Source of the DNA: Labia minor
Lineage: Eukaryota; Arthropoda; Insecta; Dermaptera; Spongiphoridae
Reading direction: 5' to 3'
Assembly: GCA_963082975.1 (NCBI GenBank)
Contig: OY720350.1
Coordinates: 45,896,734-45,960,733, forward strand
Length of the DNA stretch: 64,000 nucleotides
The position numbers and the translations under genes were made by a program. Below the pieces are notes generated by a model. The model was not told the origin of the DNA, made no database searches, and saw only the letters and a list, made by a program, of their open reading frames with translations. Numbering within the stretch: position 1 is the stretch's first letter; every line of letters starts with the position of its first letter. Below are positions 35,371 through 47,621 of this stretch, piece by piece.

Positions 35371-36175
35371 TGTTTATATGTTCCATATTCTGAAATATTT
35401 TGTAATTTTATCTTTATTTTTGTTTTCTTTCTTTCTATTAAACCCGTTAACAATATATAAATATTTTGTGAAAGTTATTTTTATCAACCCTTAATTATCT
35501 TGTCGCCCAAATTAAAGTTATATCTTGATCAAATTGTTCTTATTTCTACAAGATCCTAAATTCTAAGTATTTTATTTTTATGTTTAATTGCGTAAAGTTA
35601 TGTTTTTTTTTTTTTATAATTAATTTTCCATAAAGAATAGATGTATAAGAAAATAAGGATACTAAAAAGAAGATTAACTTTTCTTAAAATTTTAAGATAT
35701 TATTTTGTTCTTGTATGTTGTTATAATATATAATTCATTAAAAATAAAAACAAAAAACAAAGAGAAAATTATGGTTTTAATATACTAATATTTACTAATA
35801 GTACTTTTTAATTCTTAAACAAAATAAATTGCACTTTATTAAATAAAAAATGTAATTTCTATTTTTTTTTTTAGATTACACAAATCTGATTTAGAATTCC
35901 AAAAAAAAAAATTGAATATTTTTTATAGATTCTAAATACGTATGGAGAATTTATCTATGAATGTAATTTTAATGAGTTCAAATCAGCTGTTTTGATTGAT
36001 GGTAATTGCTATTGTCAATACTGACCTGATGCTTAGTCAGCACAAATGTTACGCTTAATTAAATGCATTTTATTCAACATTATTCATTAAACTAACAATT
36101 ATGACGATACAAGTATTTTTACACAATATATCAAAACAATAATACAAAATTCAATAAAACCTGAAAAAATACCCC
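35371..36175. other. AT-rich non-coding stretch
   Basis: No gene seen. Confidence 0.5.
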
Positions 36176-37012
36176 TTTTTAATATCTCGCCAGAGATAGT
36201 ATTGCGATCACGAAAATTTTCGATGTTGAGAATTTGATGTTTTTATACGTTTTGAAGGTCCCTGAGCCATTTTCACTATGGTTGAAAAAATATCTGTGTG
36301 TATATAGATAAGATTGCGCAAAATTGGTTTAAGCTAGAATAATGAAATTTGGTTCACGGGCATTATTCAAAATTCGTAGTTTTCTATCAACTTTTGAGAA
36401 TTGTAGCTTATTCGCAAGAGGACCATTACCACCACGTTTTCATTTTTTTCCCCACTAAACTGACTGTAAAAATAAAGATATATGTTTGATAGTTTTTCAT
36501 ATTATTAAAAATTGTATAAAAGGTTGAGAAAAATGTCTGTGTGTGTGTGTGTATGTGTATGTAACCAAGATTACGCAAAAATGGTTTGAGCTAGAATGAT
36601 GAAATTTGGTACATGGGCATTATTCAAAATTCATATTTTTCCATCAACTTTTGAGAAATGTAGCTCAACTTGAAGAGGGTCATTACCTACAACGTTTTGA
36701 TTTGTTTTCCTCTAAAGTGACCGTAAAAAAAAGATATATGTTTGATAGTTTTTCTCATGATTAAAAATTGTATAAAACTGCTATCTATAGAATTTCAGCT
36801 TGTAAAGTACCAGAATTAATTTTTTAACACTTCAAATCTCACGCGCCAACACGTGACGTGGTGCCATCAAAAAGAGCCAAACATGCGCTGGTTTAATAAA
36901 TTTTATTTATTAATTTTAATTTATAATTTAATTAATTAAATTTAATTTAAATATAATATATGTTATTTAATCCAATTCAAATTTGCGAGATAGTCGAGTG
37001 GAGACACTCCAG
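36176..37012 (+). mobile_element. HINE-like family A, copy 4 (chimeric)
   Basis: It starts with the 5' hairpin ATATCTCGCCAGAGATAGT. The first 345 bp carry the variant forms TTGCGCAAAATTGG and GAGGACCATTACC seen in copy 7. At about 36523 it jumps back to the GGTTGAGAAAAATGTCTGTG segment and repeats the middle of the element in the commoner form (GAGGGTCATTACC). It ends with GGAGACACTCCAG. Two subfamilies are thus joined in one copy. Confidence 0.75.
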
Positions 37013-37651
37013 ATTTTTCTAATATAAAACTGTTATTATTGATATAAGAATATAAGTATGTATATAATTAGAAAGCATTTTCACCATCACATTTTTTTAT
37101 TTAAATTGATTGATATTCGTATTTATGGTTTAATGAATAAATTTTATCTAGAAATATTGCATAGTTAAGATTCTACGAAACGTATTATTAGGGTTAAATA
37201 ATCTGATTCATTAATCAACGTCTGCATGCGGGATGAGAAGCGTTGGGGGTGTAGAAGAAAAAGTGATAGGCATGAGAATGTCTGCTTAATGGCAATTCAT
37301 TCAAAATAAATCCAGTTTCATGTAATTTACAAATCTCTATTAAATAAGTGGGAAGTTTGTAAAAGTTGGCATGTGTGGGTCAACCATGAACCACCCCTAG
37401 TATATATTAAGTGTTCCCCAAAATATTTGCATTTGAAACTGATTCAACTTACAAGGGAAAATAAAGTGGTAACCCACGGGAAATGGTTATCATAAATATT
37501 TCATTTTACTGATGAATATACATAAATGTGTTACGTTATATTTAATTATTATTTTATTTTAAGTGAAATTTAAAGTAAGGAAGCGTTTTCTCTAAATTTA
37601 ATTTACGATAACTAATTATTTATATCGATGTTATATTTGAGAAATAAAAAT
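37013..37651. other. AT-rich non-coding stretch
   Basis: No gene seen. Confidence 0.5.
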
Positions 37652-38755
37652 CAGGGCTTCGAACCGTTATTTTTTTCGTTTCGGTTTTCGTTCCGGCAAA
37701 AATAATGGTTTTTTCGGTTTTCGGTTCAGTTCCGATTAATTAATTTTAAAGACCTTTTATTTGTATTAGAAATTTAGGTCGGGGTATGCCGAGTCTGCCA
37801 TAAATATATAAAAATATTTCTTGCTACCACCCTAAATCATACTACATGAATTGATACAATATAATATAAATAATAATAATTAATTAAAGGTATAATAATT
37901 AGAAGTATATAATATAAGATGTTAATATAATTTATTAAACGGAACAAATAAGTATGAATATTTTTTTACATCCTTCTACTTTCAAACACTCAACAAACGA
38001 AACAAATTCGTATATTTAATGTTAAAGTATAAAGGATTCTTGGATATATTTACTTACAATTATAACTATAATTATAAAAGATGAAAATTACCTCTAATTA
38101 TTAAAATATCTTCCAATATATTTTTATTTAAACTATTTCTATTGTCTCGTAAAATAAACTTTAAACCAGAGAAAGCTCTTTCAACACTAACTTGTGTTGC
38201 AGTAGCTCCTAAAACCACCATTGCAATTTCGTATAAATGAGGATATGTATTTTTATTTTCCTCCCAAAATTCTAAAATAAGTTTTTTACTGTCTAATCTT
38301 CGTACTTGGTCAAAGTTATTCAATATTTGTTTAAATTTATTTAATAATTTTATTTATATTTATGAATCATTTTCTTTATATCAATACATAACCCTGTAAC
38401 AAATGAAATAAATAATTTAAAAAATTAATACTATCATTAAATCAAAATATCAGTATTAAACAAACGTTGAAAACATTAAATTCTGTATTGCGACTACGAG
38501 ACGCTGCCAACACAACCGAAGGGAGAGTATGACTAGGACACTAATTTTTGAAACAGTTTTTAGCGACACCATGCAGTGCGAGGCATAACTAATTGAAAAA
38601 AATTCGGGCTTGTGTGTTGCCAAAACACCTCTTCTGGCAACTCTGGATTGAACACGTACTGAACTTAAATAAACCGATATTATTTTTTTCGTTCCGACAA
38701 AAATACCGGTTTTTTCGGTTTTCGGTTTTCGGTTCAGTTCCGGTTCGAAGCCCTG
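37652..38755 (-). mobile_element. Internally deleted hAT element with 8-bp duplication
   Basis: Both ends begin CAGGGCTTCGAACCG. The flanks ATAAAAAT at 37644-37651 and 38756-38763 are identical, with T at position 2 and A at position 7 as in the Ac-type hAT consensus. TTTTCGGTTTTCGGTT arrays lie inside both ends. The only coding remnant is the C-terminal dimerisation region of the transposase on the minus strand. Confidence 0.92.
38072..38323 (-). pseudogene. hAT transposase C-terminal dimerisation fragment
   Basis: The 83-residue frame contains LILEFWEENKNTYPHL, the ATATQVSVERAFSGLKFIL block (with the SxERxFS-type motif holding the catalytic Glu) and a final RNSLNKNILEDILIIRGN. This is the usual last 80 residues of Ac-type hAT transposases. 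The BED finger and the first two catalytic Asp residues are absent, so it cannot be a working enzyme. The fragment might be kept only as filler in a non-autonomous element. Confidence 0.85.
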
Positions 38756-38763
38756 ATAAAAAT

Positions 38764-39566
38764 ATATAAAACTATGGATGAAATCCAAGTAATAAGTTTT
38801 TAATAAATATTATAACATAAAATTAAATGAAATATTTTAAAGAAAATCAAATCTATTCAATGAATCTTCAATTTTGAAAAATAAAATTTAAATAAATACA
38901 CCTAAATATATAGTTCAGGATCGTAACTTAATGTAGTTTTCAGGTTTTTAAAGCTTTTTCTAAAGATTATAAAAATTAATAATGTAAAGGCAATAATATA
39001 AAAATTAATTTGTAAGTACATTTAAATTGTAGTTTTAAGTATAACAACGAATAAACTACCATATATGGCACAAATTTGTTCTTTTTCATTAAATCTTTTT
39101 TAAAAATATGTTTAGTGATGATTTTTTTTTGTAAATATTTATTGAAACAAAGATGGCTTAACAAACATATTGACTCCAGGTTTACTAAACTTAATGTTTG
39201 AACATCGTTAATTCCCTTAGTTTTAATATTAAATTAAATTAAATAAAATCTGAATAAAATAGGCACAGATGTTAAAAGACAATTAAATTTAAATGTATAT
39301 TTAGTTCTGAAACGATGTACCTGAACTACAACTATAAACTAAATAAGATTATAAAAATACTTCTACACTAATAATTAATTATTTTTGTTTTTCAAATTTA
39401 AAACATTAAATAATTTAATCAAATACCAATAAGTAAATATAATTAGGTAGTATTAATTATCAGGAACTTAAAAGAAACAATTTGTCTAAATTCCTTTTTT
39501 TGTTCTTATTGACCCTCAGGATCTAAACTCGTTTTAACTACTCTGCAAAATTTTTTATTATCTATA
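38764..39566. other. AT-rich non-coding stretch
   Basis: No gene seen. Confidence 0.5.
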
Positions 39567-41977
39567 TCAGGTGTGGCCAAACTTTTGGCTTTTATGGGCT
39601 ACTTTTTGAATAAAATATAGTCTGCGGTCGATTCTGGATATGGGAAAATAATTTTAATAATAATAATAATAAAGTGCTAAAAAATGGGAAAAAAATTATA
39701 TATTATTAATTATATAGTCAAATACTAAAATATAGAAAGGTTAAATCAATAATATAATTATATATGTTCTTAGATATATGTAAGATATGTTAGTTTTAAT
39801 TATTATAATAATATTAATAACAAAAAATTGTAAATGAAATGGCTGTTATTTTTCATTTAAATTTATAACTTCAATTAAAATAAATACTTAATTTTGAAAT
39901 GGATATGAGAGGAGGGGGAAGTAGAGGCGAAATTTGGGTAGAGTAGATTAGTCTATGAATAAACGGTGTTTTGAGAAAGGGAACCCCTCGGATAAAAAGT
40001 ATATAAATTATCGGGATAAGAAAAATATATAAATATATGGTATATAAAAGATGTAATAACATATAGGATGATTATGATCTAAAATTATTTTTTAATAAAT
40101 TTAAAAATAATATCCCGGGTAGCGAGTAGATTCTTTTCTATAAGCCCAGTAGAAAAGAATTCTATTTCAGGGATTGGCGCCCCTGCCCTCACGTGAGCTC
40201 TTGATTTCTTCTAAATCCCTCTTCTACCTGGAGGAATCATGTCCTTTACCCATTTGACTCCTTTCCATCCATTCCCTTACTCTTAGTCTCCCCCCCCCCC
40301 TCCCCCGATCATTCAAAAAATCAAATTTATTTGGATGAAGGAGAATACCTAGTATAGCTTCATTAAAAAGAAAAAAAATTGAAATTTTGACTCTTATAGG
40401 AGACTCTTTAGAGTCTCCTATATATATATGAATTAACCCCCTTCGGGGGTTAATTCATATATATCCAGATTACGTCAATTCTCCGATTAGCAAAACCCGG
40501 TATATTCACGAGTGAGACATGTCTTATATGCCTCTGAGAGGACCCACCTCTCCTACGCTTCATAGTAGTAAAAACTTGGAACTCATATTTATAGTACGTT
40601 TTGAAAAATTAGAAAAACCACTCTAATCAAAGGTTTTCATTTTATTAAAATTTTTGACTAAATCTTGTAAATTGTGACCAAGACCAATCCATTGACCATA
40701 ATTTTAGCCAGATTCTAAATAAAATTGATTTTTTGTATCATTAAATGGAAATTTTTAATTGATTTTAATATCGGTTTATTTTTACAGTTCAACAAAAATC
40801 TTGCCTCATAACAACATATAAAACCTATACGAATAGATTCATCATGAAACGCAGATTAATTTTCACTACTATTATATAATTTTACGGTGCTTCGTTGATT
40901 AAATATTAATTATTGAATTTTGACAGATTGAAAAGATTTGCCGCCATCTTGGCCCCCTCCGCCACCTCTTCTCACCTCCCATCCACCCTCCCTCCTGGCC
41001 TGCCGGTGAGCTTCGAGCGCTTTCAGTCGCATTCCCTTTCCAGTCGAAGACGTTGACAGGCGTCACCACCGAAATCATCCCTCAATCAAGAATTAATTGT
41101 AAATTTATATATTCCTATTAATTTAAATGAAGTTTAATAGATTTTAGAAAAGATTCAAATACAAATTTAATTTTATAAAATATAGATTTTTAACTTTTTA
41201 CTGATATATTAATTATATTTATTTAATAAATTTCGCCCCCACCTCCAATGCTTTGCTTCTCGGTGACCTTGAAGGGGACAGCATAGCAATGCTGCATTGC
41301 TTACCCCCAATGGATGAGATTCAACTGTCTTTGACTTTATTTTCAAAATAAATTCTATTATTTCCCCTTCGTTAAATGAAATTATATACAAATTAATTAT
41401 ACTACGTATTATACGACAAATAAATTAATACGAATTATTTTAATAAATCGATTTAACCAACTTTTCCATCCCAATCATTCCTTCTTTTTTGTATTTTAAC
41501 ATTGAAACATTTTTTCCTGCTATTCTATTCTATTTTCAAATTGTATATTCAAAAATAAATAACTTAAAATAACATAAAAATTACTTGAAAAGGAAGGAAA
41601 TAATTTTATTGTTTTTCTATATGAAGCAATAAGAAAAAATTGAATAATTTTCATGAAACTTAAAATTAATTTTTAATAAATTTAAAAATAATATCCTGGG
41701 TAACGGGTAGATTCTTTTCTATAATCCCAGTAGAAAAGAATTCTATTTCAGGGATTGGCGTTCCTGCCCTCACGTGAGCTCATGATTATTTCTGCCTTCC
41801 CTCTCCCATGGAAAAATCATGTCCTTTACCTTTTAACTTTTTTCTATCAATTCCCTTACTAGTCCCCCTCTGCTCTTTAGTAAAATTCAACCTTATTTAG
41901 AGGAAGAAGGATATCATTTATCAATTCTTTAAATAAGAAAATAAGCTTAGTTAGGGGATTAATTATATATACAGGTA
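39567..41977. mobile_element. Family C, copy 3, with hAT-like head
   Basis: The head begins CAGGTGTGGCCAAACTTTT, and the core begins GTATATAAATTATCGGG near 40001. The left direct repeat lies near 40078-40350, twin hairpins at 40398-40464 (central triplet TTC), the GC-rich block near 40930-41090, and the right direct repeat near 41660-41945. It ends TTAATTATATATACAGG. It is nearly identical to copy 1 throughout, while outside flanks differ, so the whole unit (head plus core) moved or was copied as one block. Confidence 0.7.
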
Positions 41978-42544
41978 TAGTATATATAAATTTCTCACTT
42001 TCAATTATGAAATATTTAATTTGCAATGTTACTTTCACGTGCATTATTCGTCCTGATATAACTATTAGATATCTTCACCATTTCTTCTTCTTTCTTAATA
42101 TAATAAAATTTCTAACTCCTATATAATATTAATATATTAAAATTGACGAATCGAATGTGAGTTAAGTTAACATACAATTTTGTAAAAAACCATATTTACT
42201 TTTGTCAAAAAAAGATTTCCATCTATTTTAAAGAGCATCCAATAAGTTACAATGGACCCAAAACAATATCTTGAGTATAATAACTAAGGCACCAGTTAGA
42301 CTATTACATCGAGATCTCAAATTGGAAGTGATTAAATACATTTCTAATTAATTTGAGGATGATGCTTCTAGTTTAAACATGAAATGGAAAGTATGCATGT
42401 TTTCAATTCATTGTCAAAAACTGTTATTACGGAGTGAAAATTTAGACTCTATAAACGAAATTCTGGTTGAACACTTTCAGAAACGCTAAAACTATATATT
42501 CATTTATATAAAATTATTTCAGAATATAAATGATTGTATATTTC

Positions 42545-42890
42545 AGGTGTGGTCAAACTTTTAGCTTTTAGGGGTTACTTTTTGAATAAAATATAGTCTG
42601 CGGTCGACTATGGATATGGGCAAATAATTTTAAAATTTTAGAAGATAATTAAAGAAGTCATTATATCACACAGCTACCAACTAGCGCGACAGAGCGCGTT
42701 CAGTATTACTACATTGTTTTTCTTATCAGGATAAATATAAACAGTATGTATATGTTTCACAAATAATTTATTATTGTAAGATTAAATTATAGAATTAAGA
42801 ATTTCAAACATTTATTTAAGTTATAACAAATTGTCCAACTTTGGCTTCGCGGGCTACTTTTAAAGCCTTTGTGGTCGACTGATCTATATC
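42545..42890. mobile_element. hAT-like terminus related to the family C head
   Basis: It begins CAGGTGTGGTCAAACTTTT and matches the first 90 bp of copies 1 and 3 up to CTGCGGTCGAC, then diverges. About 290 bp on, GTCCAACTTTGGCTTCGCGG to GTGGTCGACT resembles the beginning again in the same orientation rather than inverted. A full element is not established. Confidence 0.4.
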
Positions 42891-42906
42891 ATCAAATATT
42901 CTATTG

Positions 42907-43416
42907 CGAGGGCAGGTCAATAAGTCCGTGACTTTTTCAATTTCCTGTCTCTTAAATGAAATAGCAACACTGCTCCTGTCAGCAGGCAACTATCAACTGA
43001 CTCATGTATAAATTTGAATCAGCTGGGTATTTTAGTTTATGTTTGGCATTCATTAATAGCAGACTACCTCATGAAATGAGAAAAAAATGGAAAAAAGTAA
43101 ATTTCCATGAAAATCCATGATTTGGAATACGAATAGTTCTCTAATCCTCCCTATTCTCCGGATTTAGCGCCGAGTGACTAATTCTTGTTTCCAAACCTGA
43201 AGAAATTGACTCCAACGATGAAATCCTCTCACAAACAAATACCTATTTTTATGTCCATCGACAAATCTCATTTTTTGGAAGGAATAAAATAATTGGAGAG
43301 AAACGTTGGACAAAGTGTATAGAGCTCAAAGGAGACTAATTTGAAAAGTAAAATAATTTTTTATCCAAAAACCTGGGTTCCATTCAAAAAGTTACGGACT
43401 TATTGACCTACCCTCG
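42907..43416 (+). mobile_element. Mariner element, internally deleted
   Basis: Inverted ends begin CGAGGG, followed by AGGTCAATAAGTCCGT on both sides. TA follows on the right, and the left TA is degraded. The plus strand reads NPPYSPDLAPSD, then FLFPNLKK, the mariner motif around the third catalytic Asp. In another frame come DEILSQTNTYFY and GEKRWTKCIELKGD, the usual mariner C-terminus. A stop replaces the residue after LAPSD, and most of the N-terminal half is gone. It is a dead copy. Confidence 0.88.
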
Positions 43417-44940
43417 TATATATATTTAATTATTTATTCTAAAATAATTTTGAAATTATTTAAATATTTACCCTTCTATTTACTTTATATACTATTATTA
43501 ATTAAATATACTAATTGGTCTCGGTGTCGGCCCGTCTCATCCGACGATTTCAGTCTGAAGTTGAAATATTGGAATTTTATTTATTTATTATTAATATTAT
43601 TAATTACTTTATAATTTTATGAATTATTATTTTTTATAAATAGTAAGTAAAATTCCCTTCTATAATTATAATCTAAAAACACCCGTCAATGCTGGTTTAT
43701 AATTTATTGTTAATTTTTGATGTAAAGAAATCAAAAAGATAAAATATAAAATATAGTAAGAAAGTTATATTTTTTGTTTACTTGGTGAAGTTTGATCATT
43801 CATCTTCAAGTTAATAATTCAATATTAGACCACTGAGTTACCACAATGTAGTTTAAATTATTATCAATTAAAAATCGTATATATTTTTTAATTCTTCAAA
43901 TAATCTTCTATTTCTTTTTGAAAAATAATATAATAATTTGTAAAATAAATCTTAATTTCAAATGGTTAAAACCATCTCCATTTCTTCAGAAATCTTTCTA
44001 TAAAAACATGACTGGATTTTTAAATTTAATTGGAACAAGTTAGAAATGCATTTAACTGTCTCGGTTCAAAATGAGTTGTGAGACAATTATAATTAGACAA
44101 TTAAGCGAACAATATGGTAATATATTTAGAAATGGGGAGGAGTGTATATTATTTCTGAGCCAGATTGAATATTGGGCAAGTTCCAGACGTCATGCTACAG
44201 CTATCTGTTACCGTTAATGATATCAATTTAGGTAAATGTAATATTCCCTCGCCAAGTTCTATTCTAAAGGAATTCGATAAAATATTCATTAATCTCGCAA
44301 GTCATTTAAAAAAAAAACGGGACAAAAATATTGGATTTTTATCTTATTATATCTTTTTACTAATCAAATAAATTATCATTTTTATTAGTTTTTAAAAGGA
44401 TATTAGAAAAAAATCATTATCTGAAAATCATAAATTCCATGATATCATGATAAGTGAAATCATTTTCTCTTTTTTAACTATTTTTTTATTTCTATTTGAA
44501 ATTATTTTTTTCTAATAAAATTGTGATAAATGATAAATTGCTGAACTGCTTGAGGACGAGGAATCAATCCTCATGAAAGTTACCATATATAATTTAAAAT
44601 TTTATATTTAATGCGATTAATTCTCTAATAAATGTGTAAATTGGCAAAAATAAGCTGAGATCCCGTGGACAAATACAATTTTAAAAAAATTATATTTCGT
44701 AGTATTTTTACTCAGATAAACATTTGTTTTCTTTTTAAAAATATTTAAATTCGTGAATTATAAAGTATAAATATTGAATGAATTTAATTCACAACTCTTA
44801 ATAACAAATATTAATAATATTAAATATGTATGAAAATTATAGTAATTCCATCCAGATATTCGACTTATTACGCGCGTGACACTTAATATTCCAATTCAAA
44901 CTATTCTTTAAATGTAATTTCCACAAACACTTAAAAACCC
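43417..44940. other. AT-rich stretch with one dispersed-repeat unit
   Basis: 43640-43700 matches part of the 147-bp unit at 31421-31714. A 68-codon frame at 44165-44371 opens at TTG and has no recognised domain. Otherwise nothing is seen. Confidence 0.4.
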
Positions 44941-45556
44941 TTTACTATCTCGCCAAAATTTTTGATGTTGAGATTTTGATGTTTTTATACGTTTTGAAGG
45001 TTCCTGAATCATTTTCACTAAGGTTGAGAAAAATGTTTGTGTGTGTGTATATGTGTGTGTGTATGTATGTGTGCATGTGTGTGTGTATGTATGTAACCAA
45101 GATTATGCAAAAACGGTTTGAGCTAGAATGATGAAATTTGGTACATGGGCATTATTCAAAATTCATAGTTTTCTATCAACTTTTGAGAAATGTAGCTCAA
45201 CCGGAAGAGGGACATTACCTACAACGTTTTGAATTTTTTTCTTCTAAAGTGACCGTAAAAATAAAGATATATGTTTGATAATTTTTCACATGATTAATAA
45301 TTGTATAAAACTGCTATATATAAAATTTCAGCTTGATGGAATCGCTGAAAGTACCAGAATTAATTTTTTAACACTGCAAATTTCACGCGCCAACACCTGA
45401 CGTGGTGCCATCAACAAAGAGCCAAACATGCGCTGGTTTAATAAATATTATTTATTAATTTTAATTTATAATTTAATTAATTTAATTTCATTTAAATTAA
45501 TATATGTTATTTAATCCAATTCAAATTTGCGAGATAGTCGAGTGGAGACACTCCAG
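44941..45556 (+). mobile_element. HINE-like family A, copy 5
   Basis: The 5' ACTATCTCGCCA is present, but the other half of its hairpin and the following segment are missing. The microsatellite is a mixed TGTGTGTA tract. The box GATGAAATTTGGTACATGGG lies at 45130-45149. The 3' end GCGAGATAGTCGAGTGG plus AGACACTCCAG is complete. Its 3' flank (45557-45620) recurs next to copy 8. Confidence 0.75.
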
Positions 45557-45620
45557 CTTTTTTTTAGTAAACTGAGTGAAATCATTCATTAAAAGCCTAA
45601 TTTATTAAAACATTTAATTC

Positions 45621-46457
45621 TTCTCAAAATAATTGAAAGTAATTTATTGTAATCTGTTATATTCAACAATTGATTAATATCCTACTATTAATTTAGTATC
45701 AATTGATTCCAATGACTATCAATATATATGTATATACCCGTATATATGCAATTAATTCAACATTGCATTCATTTTATTGACATATGTTTGAGTTTAAGTT
45801 AACTGTGTATATATAAATGTATAATCCATGACAAAAATAAATTTCTAACATAACAGTTTCCAACCCTTTTGAGTAATAGTATCCCTTTTTGTCTGGTTCG
45901 TGGTTATAGAGAAGAGTATTGTTTTATAACATGTTTTTTATTATATCATAAAAAAAGGGAGAGAAGACAAGTAGAATGAGAGGGGCTTGTGTAAGAGAAT
46001 ATACTATATATGTATATTTGAATATACATTTAAATAGAATTTGATAAAAGTTCTTTTTGTGTATTATGAGAGGTTAAACAGCCTCAGTGAACAACAACAG
46101 AACAAAAGGAAGGGACTATTTTTCTTTGCAAATTTTATGATATATAAAATTGGTTTAGATGAAAGATTTATCTTTCAAAGATTAGAGATGTGTTTGTAAA
46201 TTTGTTTTAGGCCTTTCAATCTTCTAAAAAGATGTCACTTTTCACTGAGATATTTTTTTATTCAGATTATAAGATTTCATGATTAAAAATAATTTGAAAT
46301 TTTTTTTTTTTTTGAGTTTATCTTAATCTTAGTTTGAATCTATTTAAAGATATACTTGTTATTGTAATAAATTGAAATTAGAAAATTTAGAAGAGAATTA
46401 CATATTAGGTGAAGCTTAGATCTGATGATTAATAAATAATTGAAACATAAAATAAAA
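45621..46457. other. AT-rich non-coding stretch
   Basis: No gene seen. Confidence 0.5.
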
Positions 46458-47033
46458 TAAGTTGACCTGTGGCTAGGTCCGAACCGACCTACGGTTTGAA
46501 GTAAATTAATTTCCAGCTACAGAAACAATTTCAAATAATTTTCATATATCTATTAATTCAATAAAAGACAGATATGGATACATAAATAATAAATATAAAC
46601 ATTTTTAATTTTATTTTATTTATAATATATATGCAAGACCAGGCTGTGACGTCATGAATGGCTGGATGACGTCATATAATTTTAAATCAAGAAAAAACTA
46701 AAAAAGATGATTTTACCCGTGGATAAAACCAATATTCGTGGAGATATGTAAAAAATATCTTCATGTGAAATTTGGCGTGAAAATAAATCCTTCCTTTCGT
46801 CGATCGCTAATACTACCACTTCCAGTTGCCGGATTTGATTAATTCATCATACTGATGCATTAAGTAAATATACCAAATTTCATCAAAATCCGTTGAGCCG
46901 TTCAAGCTGTACACATCTATACGAACGGACGGACAGACATCATGCTAAAAATACTTTTTTCTGTTAAAAATCTCCTCATGTGAAATTTGGTGTGAAAACA
47001 ATACCTCCCTTACTATCGTCGGTCGGTAAAAAT
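46458..47033 (-). mobile_element. HINE-like family B, copy 2
   Basis: A full-length copy on the minus strand. The 5' ACCGACCGACGATAG is at 47033, with both roughly 85-bp modules. TGACGTCATCCAGCCATTCA and ATGACGTCACAGCC form a paired CRE-like palindrome region. The inverted motif CGTCGGTCGGTTCGGACC and the hairpin (GACCTAGCCACAGGTC) end it at 46458. Confidence 0.72.
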
Positions 47034-47621
47034 AAAGTTGTATTATTTATAGATTATAATTGAAGTGAATTTCTCAATTGTACATGATAACTTGTACAAA
47101 ATATAAATAATAAGGGAAAGAAAGCATGGTTGTTAGGGTGATGATTATAAACCTAGAGAATCGATCGAAGGTACTCTTAAGAGGATAATGATTCTAATGA
47201 AAATTTAATGACCTAATGAGTTAAGTTAGAGGCTCAACTTATTGTTACTATCTTACTAGAACTCTAATATTACATAAATGAACTTAAACTAGCTGGTGGG
47301 AGAACATGACCTAACTGACACTTAACACCCTCCTATACAATTTTTTCAATTTATCTTTAATTTATTACTAATGTGTGCGTTTTGTCTAAAAAAAAATAAT
47401 TATATTAGATGGAGCTATTTTAAAAATTAACTATTTGAGAGTGGTTCAAAATGGATAAAGTCCTTCTAATGTTAAAGATAAATTTATTTGACATCGATAA
47501 AGCAAGTTTAATCAAAATTTGCTAAAAAAAAATAATGAAATTAATTATTGAAAATAGTACTTCAGGTCAATTGAATTTAGTGAAATCGTTTCTGAAATTT
47601 TTCCTGTATTTTATATACATA
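47034..47621. other. AT-rich non-coding stretch
   Basis: No gene seen. Confidence 0.5.

Noticed and set aside
13490-41391. Short minus-strand protein conserved in family C copies (containing FNEGEIIEFILKIKSK)
   Set aside because: Conservation is explained by the whole element being nearly identical. The frame is short, AT-biased and shows no family.
42545-42890. Complete hAT element
   Set aside because: The right part resembles the left in direct, not inverted, orientation, and no 8-bp duplication could be matched.
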